64,000 nt of DNA from Methylococcus mesophilus. Its GTDB lineage: Bacteria; Pseudomonadota; Gammaproteobacteria; Methylococcales; Methylococcaceae. This document shows positions 29,128-38,566 of this stretch, one piece after another. The stretch is taken from assembly GCF_026247885.1 (NCBI RefSeq), contig NZ_CP110921.1, forward strand, positions 3,417,501 to 3,481,500, given 5' to 3'. How positions within the stretch are numbered: the stretch's first letter is position 1; the number at the start of each line of letters is the position of its first letter. The position numbers and the translations under genes were made by a program. The notes beneath the pieces were generated by a model, which saw only the letters and a list, made by a program, of their open reading frames with translations, did no database searches and was not told where the DNA came from.

Positions 29128-31776
29128 TCAGCGCCGTGCTTCCGCAAGGAGGGTACGGATTTCCGGCACGCAGGAGCCGCAGTTGGTGCCGGCTTTCAGG
29201 CGGGTTCCGACCTGTTCCTCAGTAGTCATGCCTTCTGCATCGATGGCGCGACGGAGCGTTTTTTCGCCGACGGAGAAACAGGCGCAGACGATTCTGCCCC
29301 GATCGTCTTCGGCGGAAAGCGGCCGTCCCGCCAGCAGGCCGGCGCGCGCCGCATCGGACAGAATATCTTGGCCGAACAGGCCGGCTAGCCAGTCGCGGGG
29401 CGGCAGCTCGTGGCCGGAGCTGACGAACAGGGCGAACTCGATCCGGCCCTGGACGATCCAGGCGCAACGGTAGCGGCCGGCGCGCGGGTCGGCGAATTCC
29501 AGCCAGTCGTCCCGGCAATCGCCTTCCAGGCCAAGCTGTCCTCTCGCCCATTGGCGCCAGTCCTCCGGGACCGTCTCGCCGGCCAGCTCGTGGCGCCAGC
29601 AGTTCCGGCAGGGAACCACGACCCGGTAGCTGGCATCGGGAAATTCGAGCCGCCGCGGGGCGATGGCGAATCCGTACCATGTTGGCCTGTAGGGCGCAAC
29701 CCGCACCGGCGTGTGTTTGAATTCCGGTTCGCCGGACACCGGGTCGACCGCCGGATTGACCAGGGCGTTCGCCAAGCCCTGCCGGCTGTTGCCCTCGCTC
29801 CAGTGCATGGGGACGAACACCGTGCCCGGCCGCTGGCCGGCGCTGAACCGGACCCTGGCCAGGGCGCTGCCGTAGCGGCTTTCGAGCCGGGCCAGGGCAC
29901 CGTCGGCGAATTCCAGGCGTTCGCCGTCGGCGGGGTGGATCTCGGCGTAGGGCTCGGGAATGTGCCCGGTGAGGCGCGGGGTCTTGCCGGTCCGGGTCAT
30001 GGTGTGCCATTGGTCGCGAATGCGGCCGGTGTTGAGGATCAGGGGATATTCGGCGTCGGGCGCGTTGACCGGGAGGCGGGGCCGGACGGCGACGAATTTC
30101 AGCTTGCCGCTCCCGCCGTCGAAGGCGAGCCGTGGCGTGCCTTGCGGATTCCCGGCGTCGACCGGCCACTGGGTCGGCGCCAAATCGTCGTAAGCGGTCC
30201 GAAGCCCGGACAGGTCGAAGCGGCGTTTTTCGGCGCCGGCGATACTCGAGAGTTCGGCATGTTCGGCGAAGATTTCCGCCGGGCTCCGGTAGCCGAACCC
30301 CGCTTCGAAGCCCATGCGTCTGGCCACTTCGGCGATGATCCACCAGTCCGGCCGGGCCTCGCCGGGCGTATCGAGAAAGGCGCGCTGGCGCGAGATGCGC
30401 CGTTCCGAATTGGTTACGGTTCCGTCCTTCTCACCCCAGGCCAAGGCGGGAAGCTGGACATGGGCGAAGCGGGCCAGATCGGTGTCGCGCTCGCAGTCGG
30501 AGACCACGACGAAAGGGCATGAGCTCAAGGCTCGGCGCACAGCGTTGAGGTCGGGCAGGCTTACTACGGGGTTGGTGGCCATGATCCAGACCGCGCGTAT
30601 TTTGCCTTCGCCGATGGCCCGGAACAGGTCGACGGCCAGGTAGCCGGGCCGGTCGGCGATGCGGGGGGAGCGCCAGAATTCCTGTACTTGCCGGCGGTGG
30701 CGGGGGTCGTCGAAGTCGAGATGGGCGGCGAGCTGGTTGGCCAGTCCGCCGACTTCGCGGCCGCCCATGGCGTTGGGCTGGCCGGTCAGCGAGAAGGGCC
30801 CGGCCCCCGGCTTGCCGATGCGACCGGTGGCGAGATGGGCGTTGACGATGGCGTTGACCTTGTCGGTGCCGCTGGTCGACTGGTTGACGCCCTGCGACCA
30901 CAGGGTCACCGTCCGTTCGGTCGCGGCGAACAGCCGGTAGAACTGCGCCACCTCGCATTCCGCAAGCCCGCAGCCGGCGGCCACGGCCGGAAGGGCGGGT
31001 GCGGTTTCCCTCGCCGTGCCCAATGCTGTCGCGTAGCCTTCGGTATGCCGTTCGATGAAGTCGAAGTCGAGGCGGTCGTTGTGCCGCAAATAGTGCAGCA
31101 GCCCGTTGAACAGCAGCACGTCGCTGCCCGGCCGGATCGCTAAGTGCAGGTCGGCGGACTCGGCGGTCGCCGTCCGGCGCGGGTCGATGCAGACGATGCG
31201 GCGCTTCGGGTCGGCGCGCCGCGCCGCCAGGATGCGCTGGAACAGCACGGGATGGCACCAGGCCATGTTCGAGCCAACGAGCACCATGAGTTCCGCCAGT
31301 TCGAGGTCCTCGTAGCAGCCCGGCACCAGGTCCTCGCCGAAGGCGCGCTTGTGGCCCGCGACGGTGGAGGACATGCACAGCCGGGAGTTGGTGTCGATGT
31401 TGGCCGAGCCGATGAAGCCCTTCATCAGCTTGTTGGCGATGTAGTAGTCCTCGGTCAGCAACTGGCCGGACACGTAGAAAGCGACCGAATCGGGGCCGTG
31501 CCGCTCGATGGTTTCGCGGAACCGGCCGGCGACCGTGTCCAGGGCTTCGTCCCAGCCCGCCCGGATTCCGCCGATGTCCGGATGCAGCAGACGGGTGTCG
31601 AGCGACAGGGTTTCCCCCAGAGCGGAGCCTTTCGAGCACAAGCGGCCGAAGTTGGCCGGATGGTCCGGATCGCCCTCTATCGCCACGCCCGCATCCGTGA
31701 CGGTAGCCAGCACGCCGCAGCCTACGCCGCAGTAGGGACAGGTGGTGCGGACGGTCCGCCGTGACAGTGGGTTCAT
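29128..31776 (-). CDS. nasA: Assimilatory nitrate reductase catalytic subunit
   Basis: 882 residues of the molybdopterin oxidoreductase family. The N-terminus binds [4Fe-4S] (TCPYCGVGCGV, with the fourth Cys in LCSKGSAL near residue 50), then the bis-MGD catalytic body, and the C-terminus carries a BFD-like [2Fe-2S] domain (IVCACFSVGEKTL and TNCGSCVPEI). This layout is that of NasA/NarB-type enzymes that take electrons from NADH or ferredoxin and reduce nitrate to nitrite in the cytoplasm. The start is one base after the nirD stop. An upstream in-frame start overlapping nirD is rejected for lack of family match. Confidence 0.95.
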   Translation of the reverse strand: MNPLSRRTVRTTCPYCGVGCGVLATVTDAGVAIEGDPDHPANFGRLCSKGSALGETLSLDTRLLHPDIGGIRAGWDEALDTVAGRFRETIERHGPDSVAFYVSGQLLTEDYYIANKLMKGFIGSANIDTNSRLCMSSTVAGHKRAFGEDLVPGCYEDLELAELMVLVGSNMAWCHPVLFQRILAARRADPKRRIVCIDPRRTATAESADLHLAIRPGSDVLLFNGLLHYLRHNDRLDFDFIERHTEGYATALGTARETAPALPAVAAGCGLAECEVAQFYRLFAATERTVTLWSQGVNQSTSGTDKVNAIVNAHLATGRIGKPGAGPFSLTGQPNAMGGREVGGLANQLAAHLDFDDPRHRRQVQEFWRSPRIADRPGYLAVDLFRAIGEGKIRAVWIMATNPVVSLPDLNAVRRALSSCPFVVVSDCERDTDLARFAHVQLPALAWGEKDGTVTNSERRISRQRAFLDTPGEARPDWWIIAEVARRMGFEAGFGYRSPAEIFAEHAELSSIAGAEKRRFDLSGLRTAYDDLAPTQWPVDAGNPQGTPRLAFDGGSGKLKFVAVRPRLPVNAPDAEYPLILNTGRIRDQWHTMTRTGKTPRLTGHIPEPYAEIHPADGERLEFADGALARLESRYGSALARVRFSAGQRPGTVFVPMHWSEGNSRQGLANALVNPAVDPVSGEPEFKHTPVRVAPYRPTWYGFAIAPRRLEFPDASYRVVVPCRNCWRHELAGETVPEDWRQWARGQLGLEGDCRDDWLEFADPRAGRYRCAWIVQGRIEFALFVSSGHELPPRDWLAGLFGQDILSDAARAGLLAGRPLSAEDDRGRIVCACFSVGEKTLRRAIDAEGMTTEEQVGTRLKAGTNCGSCVPEIRTLLAEARR

Positions 31777-31777
31777 G

Positions 31778-32107
31778 TCAGCTTCCGGTTGGACCGGCCG
31801 CCAGGGCGATGGCGACCATGCCATCCTCAAGGCGCACGTCGAAACGGCGGACACAGCCTTCGTCCGGCGCGACCGCCTGGCCCGAATCCAGCTCGATCAC
31901 CCAGTTGTGCAATGGGCAGGCGATGCGCGCGCCGTGCACGATGCCCTGGGACAGCGGTCCACCCTTATGCGGACAGCGGTCGAGCAGGGCGAAGACCCGG
32001 TCGTCGACGGTGCGGAAGACGGCGACAGCGCCTTCCGGCGTCGCGACGACGCGGGTGCCCTGGCGCGGAATGTCTTCCAGGCGGGCGATGGGGGTCCAGT
32101 GGCTCAT
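31778..32107 (-). CDS. nirD: Nitrite reductase small subunit
   Basis: 109 residues with a Rieske-type domain: DRCPHKGGPLSQG and IACPLHNWVIEL hold the Cys and His ligand positions, so a [2Fe-2S] centre is possible here, although many NirD proteins lack it. It is the small partner of NirB in NADH-dependent nitrite reduction. The ATG 32107 has GAGGAAAA six bases upstream; nirB ends ten bases before. An earlier in-frame ATG inside nirB is less likely. Confidence 0.93.
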   Translation of the reverse strand: MSHWTPIARLEDIPRQGTRVVATPEGAVAVFRTVDDRVFALLDRCPHKGGPLSQGIVHGARIACPLHNWVIELDSGQAVAPDEGCVRRFDVRLEDGMVAIALAAGPTGS

Positions 32108-32117
32108 GGCGTTTTCC

Positions 32118-34580
32118 TCAGGCGATGCAGGCATTCGCTTTCCGCTCCGCGGGCGTCAACGGTTCGAACTCGTGTTTTTCCGCTCCCTGTGCGCGCTCGG
32201 CCCAGGGATCGATCTGCGCCTTGCGCTGCGATTCCAGGAAGCGCGCGCAGAGCGCCCTGCGGCCAGCGGCATCGTCGACGATGCGGCTCTGCACGTACGG
32301 CAGTCCGACCCGTTCGATCCAGTGCGCGGTGCGTTCCAGGTAGCGGGCCTCCTCGCGGTAGAGCTGCATGTAGGCCGCGGCGTATTCCATGACTTCCTCA
32401 TCCGCCTGCACCTTGCAAAGAAAGTCGGTGGCGCGCACCTTCACGCCGCCGTTGCCGCCGACGTGCAGTTCCCAGCCGGAATCCACGGCCACCACCCCGA
32501 AATCCTTGATCGTGGCTTCGGCGCAATTGCGCGGGCAGCCGGACACCGCCATCTTGACCTTGGCCGGCGTCCACGAGCCCCAGGTCATCTTCTCCAGCTC
32601 GATGCCCAGGGTGGTCGAATCCTGCGTGCCGAAGCGGCACCATTCCTTGCCGACACAGGTCTTCACCGTCCGCAGCGACTTGCCGTAAGCATGGCCGGAC
32701 ATGAGGCCGTGTTTGCCCAGCTCCGCCCACATGGCTGGCAGCTGCGCCTTGGGCACGCCCAGGAGGTCGATGCGCTGGCCGCCGGTGATCTTGACGCAGG
32801 GGACCCGGAATTTTTCCGCCACGTCGGCGATGGCCCGCAGTTCGCGCGGATTGGTCACGCCGCCCCAGATCCGGGGAACCACGGAATAGGTGCCGTCCTT
32901 CTGGATGTTGGCATGAACCCGCTCGTTGATGAAGCGGGATTGCGGGTCGTCCCGGTACTCGTCCGGCCACTGGCACAGCAGGTAGTAATTGAGCGCCGGG
33001 CGGCAGGAATGGCAGCCGTCCGGCGTTCGCCAGCCCAGCGAACCCATGAGTTCCGGAATGGTTTTCAAAACCTGGGTACGGACGGCTTCCCGCACCTCCT
33101 CGTGGGTGAGGTCCGTGCACCGACACAGAGGCTTTTTGGCGGGACTGACCGAGTAATCGCTGCCCAGGGTGCTCTGCAGGATCTGTTCGACCAGACCGGT
33201 GCAGGAACCGCAGGAGGCCGAGGCCTTGGTGTGGGCGCGCACTTCGTCCAGCGTGAACAGCTTCTTCTGGACGATGGCATCGACGATGGCTTTCTTGCAG
33301 ACGCCGTTGCAGCCGCAGACTTCTGCGTCTTCCGGCAGCCGGGCGGCATGGCTTTCGGCACCGTGGCCGGAATCGCCCATGTGGGCCTGGCCGAACAGGA
33401 TGTTCTCGCGGAAGGCGGAGATGTCGGTTCCGTCCCGCATCATCTGGAAATACCAGGCGCCGTCCACGGTATCGCCGTAGAGCACTGCGCCCGCGACCTT
33501 GTTGTCGCGGACCACCAGCTTCTTGTAGACGCCGCGCGAGGGATCCTGGAGCAGCAGTTCCTCGCAGCCGGCGCCGCCCTGGTATTCCCCGGCGGAGAAG
33601 AGGTCGATGCCGGTGACCTTGAGCTTGGTCGAGGTGACCGATCCTTGGTAGCGGGCGATGCCGAATTCCGCCAGATGGTTGGCGCAGACCTTGGCCTGCT
33701 CGAACAGCGGTGCGACTAGGCCGAACAGCTCGCCGCGGTGCTGCACGCATTCGCCGACCGCGTAGACCTGGGGGTCGAAAGTCTGCATCGTGTCGCTGAC
33801 CAGGATGCCGCGTTCGCAATGGATGCCGGATGCCTTGGCCAGCCCGACGTTGGGGCGGATGCCCACCGCCATGACCACCAGATCGGCAGGGATTTCCGAA
33901 CCGTCTTTGAAGCGGACCGCGCGGACCCGGCCTTCGCCCAGCAGCGCCTCGGTCTGGGCTTCCAGCTTGAAGTCCAGGCCGCTGTCTTCCAGGGCCCGTT
34001 GCAGCAGTGCCGCGGCCGGTTTGTCGAGCTGCCGCTCCATCAGGGTGTCGAGCAGGTGCACCACGGTGACGTTCATGCCGCGCTTCTTGAGGCCGTTGGC
34101 GGCTTCGAGCCCCAGCAGGCCGCCGCCGATGACGACGGCGTGACGGTGCTTTTCCGAGGCTTCCAGCATCAGCTCGACGTCGCGGATGTCGCGGAAGCCG
34201 ACCACGCCTTCCAGGTCCTTGCCCGGCACCGGCAGGATGAAGGGCGCCGAGCCGGTCGCCAGCAGCAGGCGATCGTAGCCGGCTTCAGTCCCGTCTTCGG
34301 TGCGGACCTTGCGGCAGACGCGGTCGATGGCGACGACTTTTTTGCCCTTGTGCAGGGTGATGCCGTGCTCGGCATACCACGCGTCGTCGTTGAGGATGAT
34401 GTCGTCCAGTTTCTTCTCGCCGGCAAGCACCGGCGAGAGCAGGATGCGGTTGTAGTTGGGATGGGGTTCGGCGCCGAACACGGTGATGTCGTACTTGCCG
34501 GGCGCCAGCTTCAGCAGCTCCTCCAGTGTGCGGACACCGGCCATGCCGTTGCCGATGAGGACGAGTTTGGGCTTGCTCAT
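32118..34580 (-). CDS. nirB: NADH-dependent nitrite reductase large subunit
   Basis: 820 residues. The order of domains is FAD/NADH oxidoreductase (LVLIGNGMAGVRTLEEL at the start, then VVIGGGLLGLEAANGL), BFD-type [2Fe-2S] segments (VCGCNGVCKKAI and SASCGSCTGLVEQ at about 415-470), and the siroheme/[4Fe-4S] sulfite-reductase-like domain (WCRFGTQDSTTLG near 640 and SGCPRNCAEATIKDFG near 685). It reduces nitrite to ammonium in the cytoplasm. It overlaps the preceding kinase/phosphatase gene by four bases. Confidence 0.96.
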   Translation of the reverse strand: MSKPKLVLIGNGMAGVRTLEELLKLAPGKYDITVFGAEPHPNYNRILLSPVLAGEKKLDDIILNDDAWYAEHGITLHKGKKVVAIDRVCRKVRTEDGTEAGYDRLLLATGSAPFILPVPGKDLEGVVGFRDIRDVELMLEASEKHRHAVVIGGGLLGLEAANGLKKRGMNVTVVHLLDTLMERQLDKPAAALLQRALEDSGLDFKLEAQTEALLGEGRVRAVRFKDGSEIPADLVVMAVGIRPNVGLAKASGIHCERGILVSDTMQTFDPQVYAVGECVQHRGELFGLVAPLFEQAKVCANHLAEFGIARYQGSVTSTKLKVTGIDLFSAGEYQGGAGCEELLLQDPSRGVYKKLVVRDNKVAGAVLYGDTVDGAWYFQMMRDGTDISAFRENILFGQAHMGDSGHGAESHAARLPEDAEVCGCNGVCKKAIVDAIVQKKLFTLDEVRAHTKASASCGSCTGLVEQILQSTLGSDYSVSPAKKPLCRCTDLTHEEVREAVRTQVLKTIPELMGSLGWRTPDGCHSCRPALNYYLLCQWPDEYRDDPQSRFINERVHANIQKDGTYSVVPRIWGGVTNPRELRAIADVAEKFRVPCVKITGGQRIDLLGVPKAQLPAMWAELGKHGLMSGHAYGKSLRTVKTCVGKEWCRFGTQDSTTLGIELEKMTWGSWTPAKVKMAVSGCPRNCAEATIKDFGVVAVDSGWELHVGGNGGVKVRATDFLCKVQADEEVMEYAAAYMQLYREEARYLERTAHWIERVGLPYVQSRIVDDAAGRRALCARFLESQRKAQIDPWAERAQGAEKHEFEPLTPAERKANACIA

Positions 34581-36364
34581 AGCGAGTCTCCATTATTGTG
34601 AATCAAGGGGTTGTTTCGGGATGCCGCTTCCGAAGGCGGGTAGGAGGGCAGCGACAGGCGCAGGCCGGCCACGGCCAGGAGGGCCAGCAGCAGCGCCGCG
34701 ACGGCCTTCCAGAACAGCAGGGGATTGCGCTCGTACAGCGGCAGGGGCCGGCGGGGAATGCGCCTGCCCCCGCCTTTTTCCAGTCCGGCCTCCAGTTCGT
34801 AAGCCAGTTCCACGGCATCGGCCGGGCGCAGCTCCGGATCGGCCGCGATGGCGCGGGCCAGCACCGCGTCCAGCCAAGCCGGGAGGTCCGGGCGGTGGGC
34901 GGTCAGCGGTTTCGGGCTGCCGAAACGCGGCGTGCAGAACGGCTCGATCTCGCCATAGGGGTAGGCGCCGCCGGCGAACATCCGGTACAGGGTCACGCCG
35001 AGCGCGAACACGTCGGCGGCGATGCTGCCGCGTTCGCCCTGGAACATTTCCGGCGCCATGTAGCTGGGGGTGCCCGGGATGGGATCGGCCCGATCCACAT
35101 CCCAGGCCGGCAGCCGGGCGATGCCGAGGTCCAGCAGCTTGAGGCCGCCTTCCGGCTCCAGCAGGACGTTGTCCGGCTTGATGTCGCGGTGGACGATCTG
35201 CTGGCGGTGCAGCGCATGCACCGCCTTGCACAGTTTCAAGGCGAGATCGATGCCGGCTTCCAGGCTGACGCGTGGCCGGCGCGCCAGCTCGTGCTCCAGG
35301 GAGGCGCCGGGATAGAAAGGCATGACCGAATAGAGCCGGCTCTGGCGTCCGGGAGTCTGCTCGAGGATCTCGCCGACCCAGGGGCTTTTCACCCGGGCGC
35401 CGATCCAGGCTTCGCGCACGAAGGCGTCGTAGTATTCCCGTTCGCTGGCGACGCGAGGATGCGGAAACTTCACCACCACCGGCTTGTCCTGGCCCAGAGT
35501 GTCGGCCGCGAGGAACAGCGCGCTGTAGCGCCCCGAGGACAGCAGGCGTTCCAGCCTGAAACCGTCCACCTCGTTGCCCACCTCCGGCAGATCCAGCAGC
35601 GGCAGGGATTCGATGGCGAGGCGCAGCGACTGCTTCTCCGCGGGCGGGAGGGCGATGACGTCCACCACCAGGGCGGTGATGTTGTCCTGGCTGCCCTGCT
35701 CGAATGCCCGGAGCGCCAGCGCCTCGGCCGTGGTTTCGGGGGTGGCCCGTTCCTGCAGGATCTCCCTGATCTGTTCCTGTTCGAGGCTGCCGTGCAGGCC
35801 GTCGCTGCAGAGCAGAAAGCGGTCGTGCGGTTCCAGCGGGTACACGCCGTAATCGATCCGGAGGCCGGGATCGAGTCCGACTGCGCGGTACAGCACATGA
35901 TCCAGCCCCGGCCCGCTCAGGGTGTGATCCGAGGTCAGCAGCTCGGGTTCGTCGCCGCGCAGGCGGTAAATCCGGGAATCGCCCACATGCACCAGATAGG
36001 CGCGGCGGCCGCGGAAGATCAATCCGCTGAAGGTGGTGCCCATGTGCGCCAGCTCGGGATCGCGCCGGCCCACGGCATGCACCCAGCGGTTGACCGAGCC
36101 CAGGCAACGGTCCAGCAGCTGTTCCATGGCTAAGGTTTCGGACAGGCCGTAGTAGGCTTCCATGAAGCCGCGCACCGACACTTCCGCCGCGACCCGGCCG
36201 CCACGGGCGCCGCCGATGCCGTCGGCCACCGCTGCCACGAAGCCGCGCGCAGCGGCATCCCGCGGCGGCGGCTCGGCGACGCCGGCAAAGTCCTGGTTGT
36301 CTTCGCGCCGCCCCTGCAGGGAGACGAAGGCGGCGCGGAGGACGGGTTGGCCGGGAACGGTCAT
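34577..36364 (-). CDS. PP2C phosphatase / Ser-Thr protein kinase fusion
   Basis: 595 residues. Residues 1-240 form a PP2C phosphatase (GRREDNQD, VADGIGGARGG, HVGDSRIYRLRG, GSQDNITALVV); residues 265-530 form a Hanks-type kinase (lysine in KPVVVKFPHP, HRDIKPDNVLL, DLG in place of DFG, GTPSYMAPEMF); the C-terminus has one membrane span (WKAVAALLLALLAVAGL). The gene lies between narK and nirB and overlaps nirB by four bases, so it is co-expressed with nitrate assimilation. A kinase gene at the same operon place exists in Pseudomonas (from memory), so this is a conserved association. The substrate is unknown. Confidence 0.92.
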   Translation of the reverse strand: MTVPGQPVLRAAFVSLQGRREDNQDFAGVAEPPPRDAAARGFVAAVADGIGGARGGRVAAEVSVRGFMEAYYGLSETLAMEQLLDRCLGSVNRWVHAVGRRDPELAHMGTTFSGLIFRGRRAYLVHVGDSRIYRLRGDEPELLTSDHTLSGPGLDHVLYRAVGLDPGLRIDYGVYPLEPHDRFLLCSDGLHGSLEQEQIREILQERATPETTAEALALRAFEQGSQDNITALVVDVIALPPAEKQSLRLAIESLPLLDLPEVGNEVDGFRLERLLSSGRYSALFLAADTLGQDKPVVVKFPHPRVASEREYYDAFVREAWIGARVKSPWVGEILEQTPGRQSRLYSVMPFYPGASLEHELARRPRVSLEAGIDLALKLCKAVHALHRQQIVHRDIKPDNVLLEPEGGLKLLDLGIARLPAWDVDRADPIPGTPSYMAPEMFQGERGSIAADVFALGVTLYRMFAGGAYPYGEIEPFCTPRFGSPKPLTAHRPDLPAWLDAVLARAIAADPELRPADAVELAYELEAGLEKGGGRRIPRRPLPLYERNPLLFWKAVAALLLALLAVAGLRLSLPSYPPSEAASRNNPLIHNNGDSL

Positions 36365-36389
36365 GGCGCTGTCGGGAGCCGGATCGCGG

Positions 36390-37664
36390 TCAGACCTGTG
36401 CCCCGGAAACCGCGCCCCAGGTCGTGCGCCAGCGTTTCCTCACCATCACCAGCCCGCCCAGGCCGAGCAGCGGGAGTACGGCGAACACGCTGAACCCGAG
36501 CGCAAAGCCGTGCTGTATTTCCCACGACAGCCCCAGGGTCTTCGCCAGGAAGAAGCCGCCCACGCCGCCGGCGCAACCTACCAGGCCGGTGACCACCCCG
36601 ATTTCCTTGCGGAAGCGCAGCGGCACCAGCTGGAACACCGAACCGTTGCCCATCCCTAAGGCCAGGGTGCCGGCGAAGAAGATGGCGACCGCACCCCAGC
36701 CTTCCGCCGGCAGTTCCCACAGGCCCCAGCCGGCCACCTTGGCGTTGCCCAGCGCTTGCGGCACCGGGCCTTCCGGCATGAACGAGATCGCCAGATAGGA
36801 CAGGGACACCACCACGAACAGGACCTGGAGGGCGCGGATGCCGCCGATGCGGTCGGCCAGGTAGCCGCCGACCGGGCGGAACATCGAGCCGGCGAACACC
36901 ACGATGGCGACCATCATGCCGGCCGCGATGCCGGAGACGTGATACCAGTTGGTGAAGTACAGCGGCAGGGCGTTGCCGAGACCGACGAAGCCTCCGAAGG
37001 TGATGGAATAGAAGAACATGAACCACCAGGCGTCCGGGTCTTTCATTACTGCGGCATAGTTCGCCAGGGTGACCGGCGTGCGCTTGTCCGGGGCATCCTT
37101 CACCAGCACAGCGTAGACGATCAGGACGATCACCAAGGGAATGAGCAGGAAGCCGAACACCGCCTGCCAGCCGAACTTCTCGGCCAGCCAGGGTACGATC
37201 ATGGAATCCAGTACCACGCCCATGTTGCCGGCGCCGGCGATGCCCATCACCACGCCCTGGAACTTGGGCGGATACCAGCGGCTGGCCTGCGGCAGAGCCA
37301 CGGCGAAGCTGGCGCCCGCCACGCCCAGCAGCAGGCCCAGGACTTCGACTTCCAGCTTGGAGTGCAGGCCGAACACGAATACATAGGCGAGGCCCAGGAT
37401 CACCAGCAACTGGGCCAGGATGCCGGTCAGCTTGGGGCCGATATGGTCGGCCATGGAACCCAGGATGATGCGGAACACCGCGCCGGAGAGGATGGGTATG
37501 GCGACGATGGTGAACTTCTCCTCGAGCGGCAACGCCAAGTCCTTGGTGATATAGAGGGAAAGCGGTCCGAGCATCACCCAGACCATGAAGGACACGTCGA
37601 AATAGAGAAACGCGGAAAGCAGGGTCGGCCAATGTCCGGCCTGCTTGAATTCTTTTAAGTTCAT
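36390..37664 (-). CDS. narK: NarK-type nitrate/nitrite transporter (MFS)
   Basis: 424 residues with about 12 membrane spans. The nitrate signature motifs of the NNP family are visible in AGAGNMGVVLDS (first, near residue 165) and GCAGGVGGFFLA (second, near 365), with two family arginines (FRIILGSMADHIGPK and FRPVGGYLADRIGG). It imports nitrate. CGGAG lies eight bases upstream of ATG. It is the first gene of the nitrate operon, read after a terminator leader, and the kinase/phosphatase gene starts 25 bases after it. Confidence 0.95.
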   Translation of the reverse strand: MNLKEFKQAGHWPTLLSAFLYFDVSFMVWVMLGPLSLYITKDLALPLEEKFTIVAIPILSGAVFRIILGSMADHIGPKLTGILAQLLVILGLAYVFVFGLHSKLEVEVLGLLLGVAGASFAVALPQASRWYPPKFQGVVMGIAGAGNMGVVLDSMIVPWLAEKFGWQAVFGFLLIPLVIVLIVYAVLVKDAPDKRTPVTLANYAAVMKDPDAWWFMFFYSITFGGFVGLGNALPLYFTNWYHVSGIAAGMMVAIVVFAGSMFRPVGGYLADRIGGIRALQVLFVVVSLSYLAISFMPEGPVPQALGNAKVAGWGLWELPAEGWGAVAIFFAGTLALGMGNGSVFQLVPLRFRKEIGVVTGLVGCAGGVGGFFLAKTLGLSWEIQHGFALGFSVFAVLPLLGLGGLVMVRKRWRTTWGAVSGAQV

Positions 37665-37720
37665 GACTGTTGCTCCGGGTTTTGGGCCTTGCGGTGCCGC
37701 ATCGGGGTTGGTCGTGAAGC

Positions 37721-37814
37721 AAAAAAAAAAGCGTCTTAGGCTTCGCGGAAGGTATTCCGCAAAAGCCCAAGACGCCTTTGTCCTGGTGCCGCGCCGCCGT
37801 TGGCGCAGGTTTCA
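37721..37814 (-). promoter_or_regulatory. ANTAR-type antitermination leader of the narK operon
   Basis: On the minus strand the leader has hairpin GCGCC-AACGGC-GGCGC (37791-37806), identical in loop and core stem to the porin leader, then a strong terminator (37721-37777: outer arms near GCGTCTTGGGCTT, inner arms GCGGAA/TTCCGC, ten T). A second hexaloop would be ATTGAA (37811-37816, A1 and G4 present), but its stem is only two pairs and it overlaps the predicted transcript start. Read-through would switch on narK, the kinase, nirB, nirD and nasA together. Confidence 0.75.
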
Positions 37815-37823
37815 ATACGAGAG

Positions 37824-37840
37824 AAGCATTACGTGTGCCA
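37824..37840 (-). promoter_or_regulatory. Sigma-54-type promoter of the narK operon
   Basis: The minus strand reads TGGCACACGTAATGCTT with the GG-N10-GC core of -24/-12 promoters. The same element in nearly the same place before the leader hairpin occurs at the porin gene, which raises confidence in both. The predicted start is near 37814. The rest of the region to 38023 is AT-rich for this genome and holds no recognisable gene. Confidence 0.68.
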
Positions 37841-38023
37841 GCCGCAGGAAGCAGTGTTTAAATTATGGATAATATGAAACATATAAATTATATGAATAGC
37901 AATGGCGAGATGCCTTCGAAAGATTTAGGCGCAATTGTGGAACACTGCGCCTCGAAATGAGGCAGAGGAAGGACGCTGCGGTTTTGGAGTAAGATCGGCT
38001 TTCCGGCTCGTAAGGGGGGTCAA

Positions 38024-38512
38024 ATGAAAAGAATTGCGGGTTTGTTGGCGCTCGGCCTGGTTCCGGCTGTGTCACACGCAGCGGCCAGCCACTGTACTGC
38101 CGAGGAGAAAACGGTGTTCTCCTGCAGTGTGGGCGAGAAGATCGTGTCGGTTTGCGCGTCGAAGGAGTTGTCGCCGACGGCGGGTTCCATCCAGTACCGG
38201 TTCGGCCCGGAAGGCCATCCGGAAATCAAGTTGCCCGATCCGGCCGCCCATCCGGCGACCGCCGTCAAAGGAGAAACCCTGATGTATTCCGGTGGCGGCG
38301 GCGCCTTTCTGCGCTTCAGCAAGGGCGAGTACAACTACGCGGTTTATACCGGCAGCGGCAAGGGCTGGAAAAAGGACGGCGTCGTCGTCGACAAGGGCGG
38401 CAAGCTCATCGCGAATTTCCGCTGCAAGGGCGCTCCGGTTTCCGAACTCGGTCCGGACTTCTTTCAAGGGTCCGGCACGCTGGCGGATGAGCGGGAGTTT
38501 GACATTCCCTGA
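38024..38512 (+). CDS. Secreted hypothetical protein
   Basis: 162 residues. A signal peptide is clear (KRIAGLLALGLVPAVSHA), so the product is periplasmic. Four Cys (in SHCTAEE, FSCSVG, SVCASKE and FRCKGA) could make two disulfides. The middle has a beta-rich GETLMYSGGGGAFLRFSKGEYNYAVYTG block. I do not recognise a named function. AAGGGGGG lies seven bases before the ATG. It stands divergent from the nitrate operon and 54 bases before a very small membrane-protein gene. Confidence 0.7.
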   Translation: MKRIAGLLALGLVPAVSHAAASHCTAEEKTVFSCSVGEKIVSVCASKELSPTAGSIQYRFGPEGHPEIKLPDPAAHPATAVKGETLMYSGGGGAFLRFSKGEYNYAVYTGSGKGWKKDGVVVDKGGKLIANFRCKGAPVSELGPDFFQGSGTLADEREFDIP

Positions 38513-38566
38513 GGATTCGCCGTTTGGGCGGCGCCTCGGGTTTGCCCATCGGGCGGGGGAGAAGGC

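Noticed and set aside
31761-33719. A 652-codon plus-strand open frame opposite nirD and nirB
   Set aside because: Shadow of nirB; NirB motifs are complete on the minus strand.
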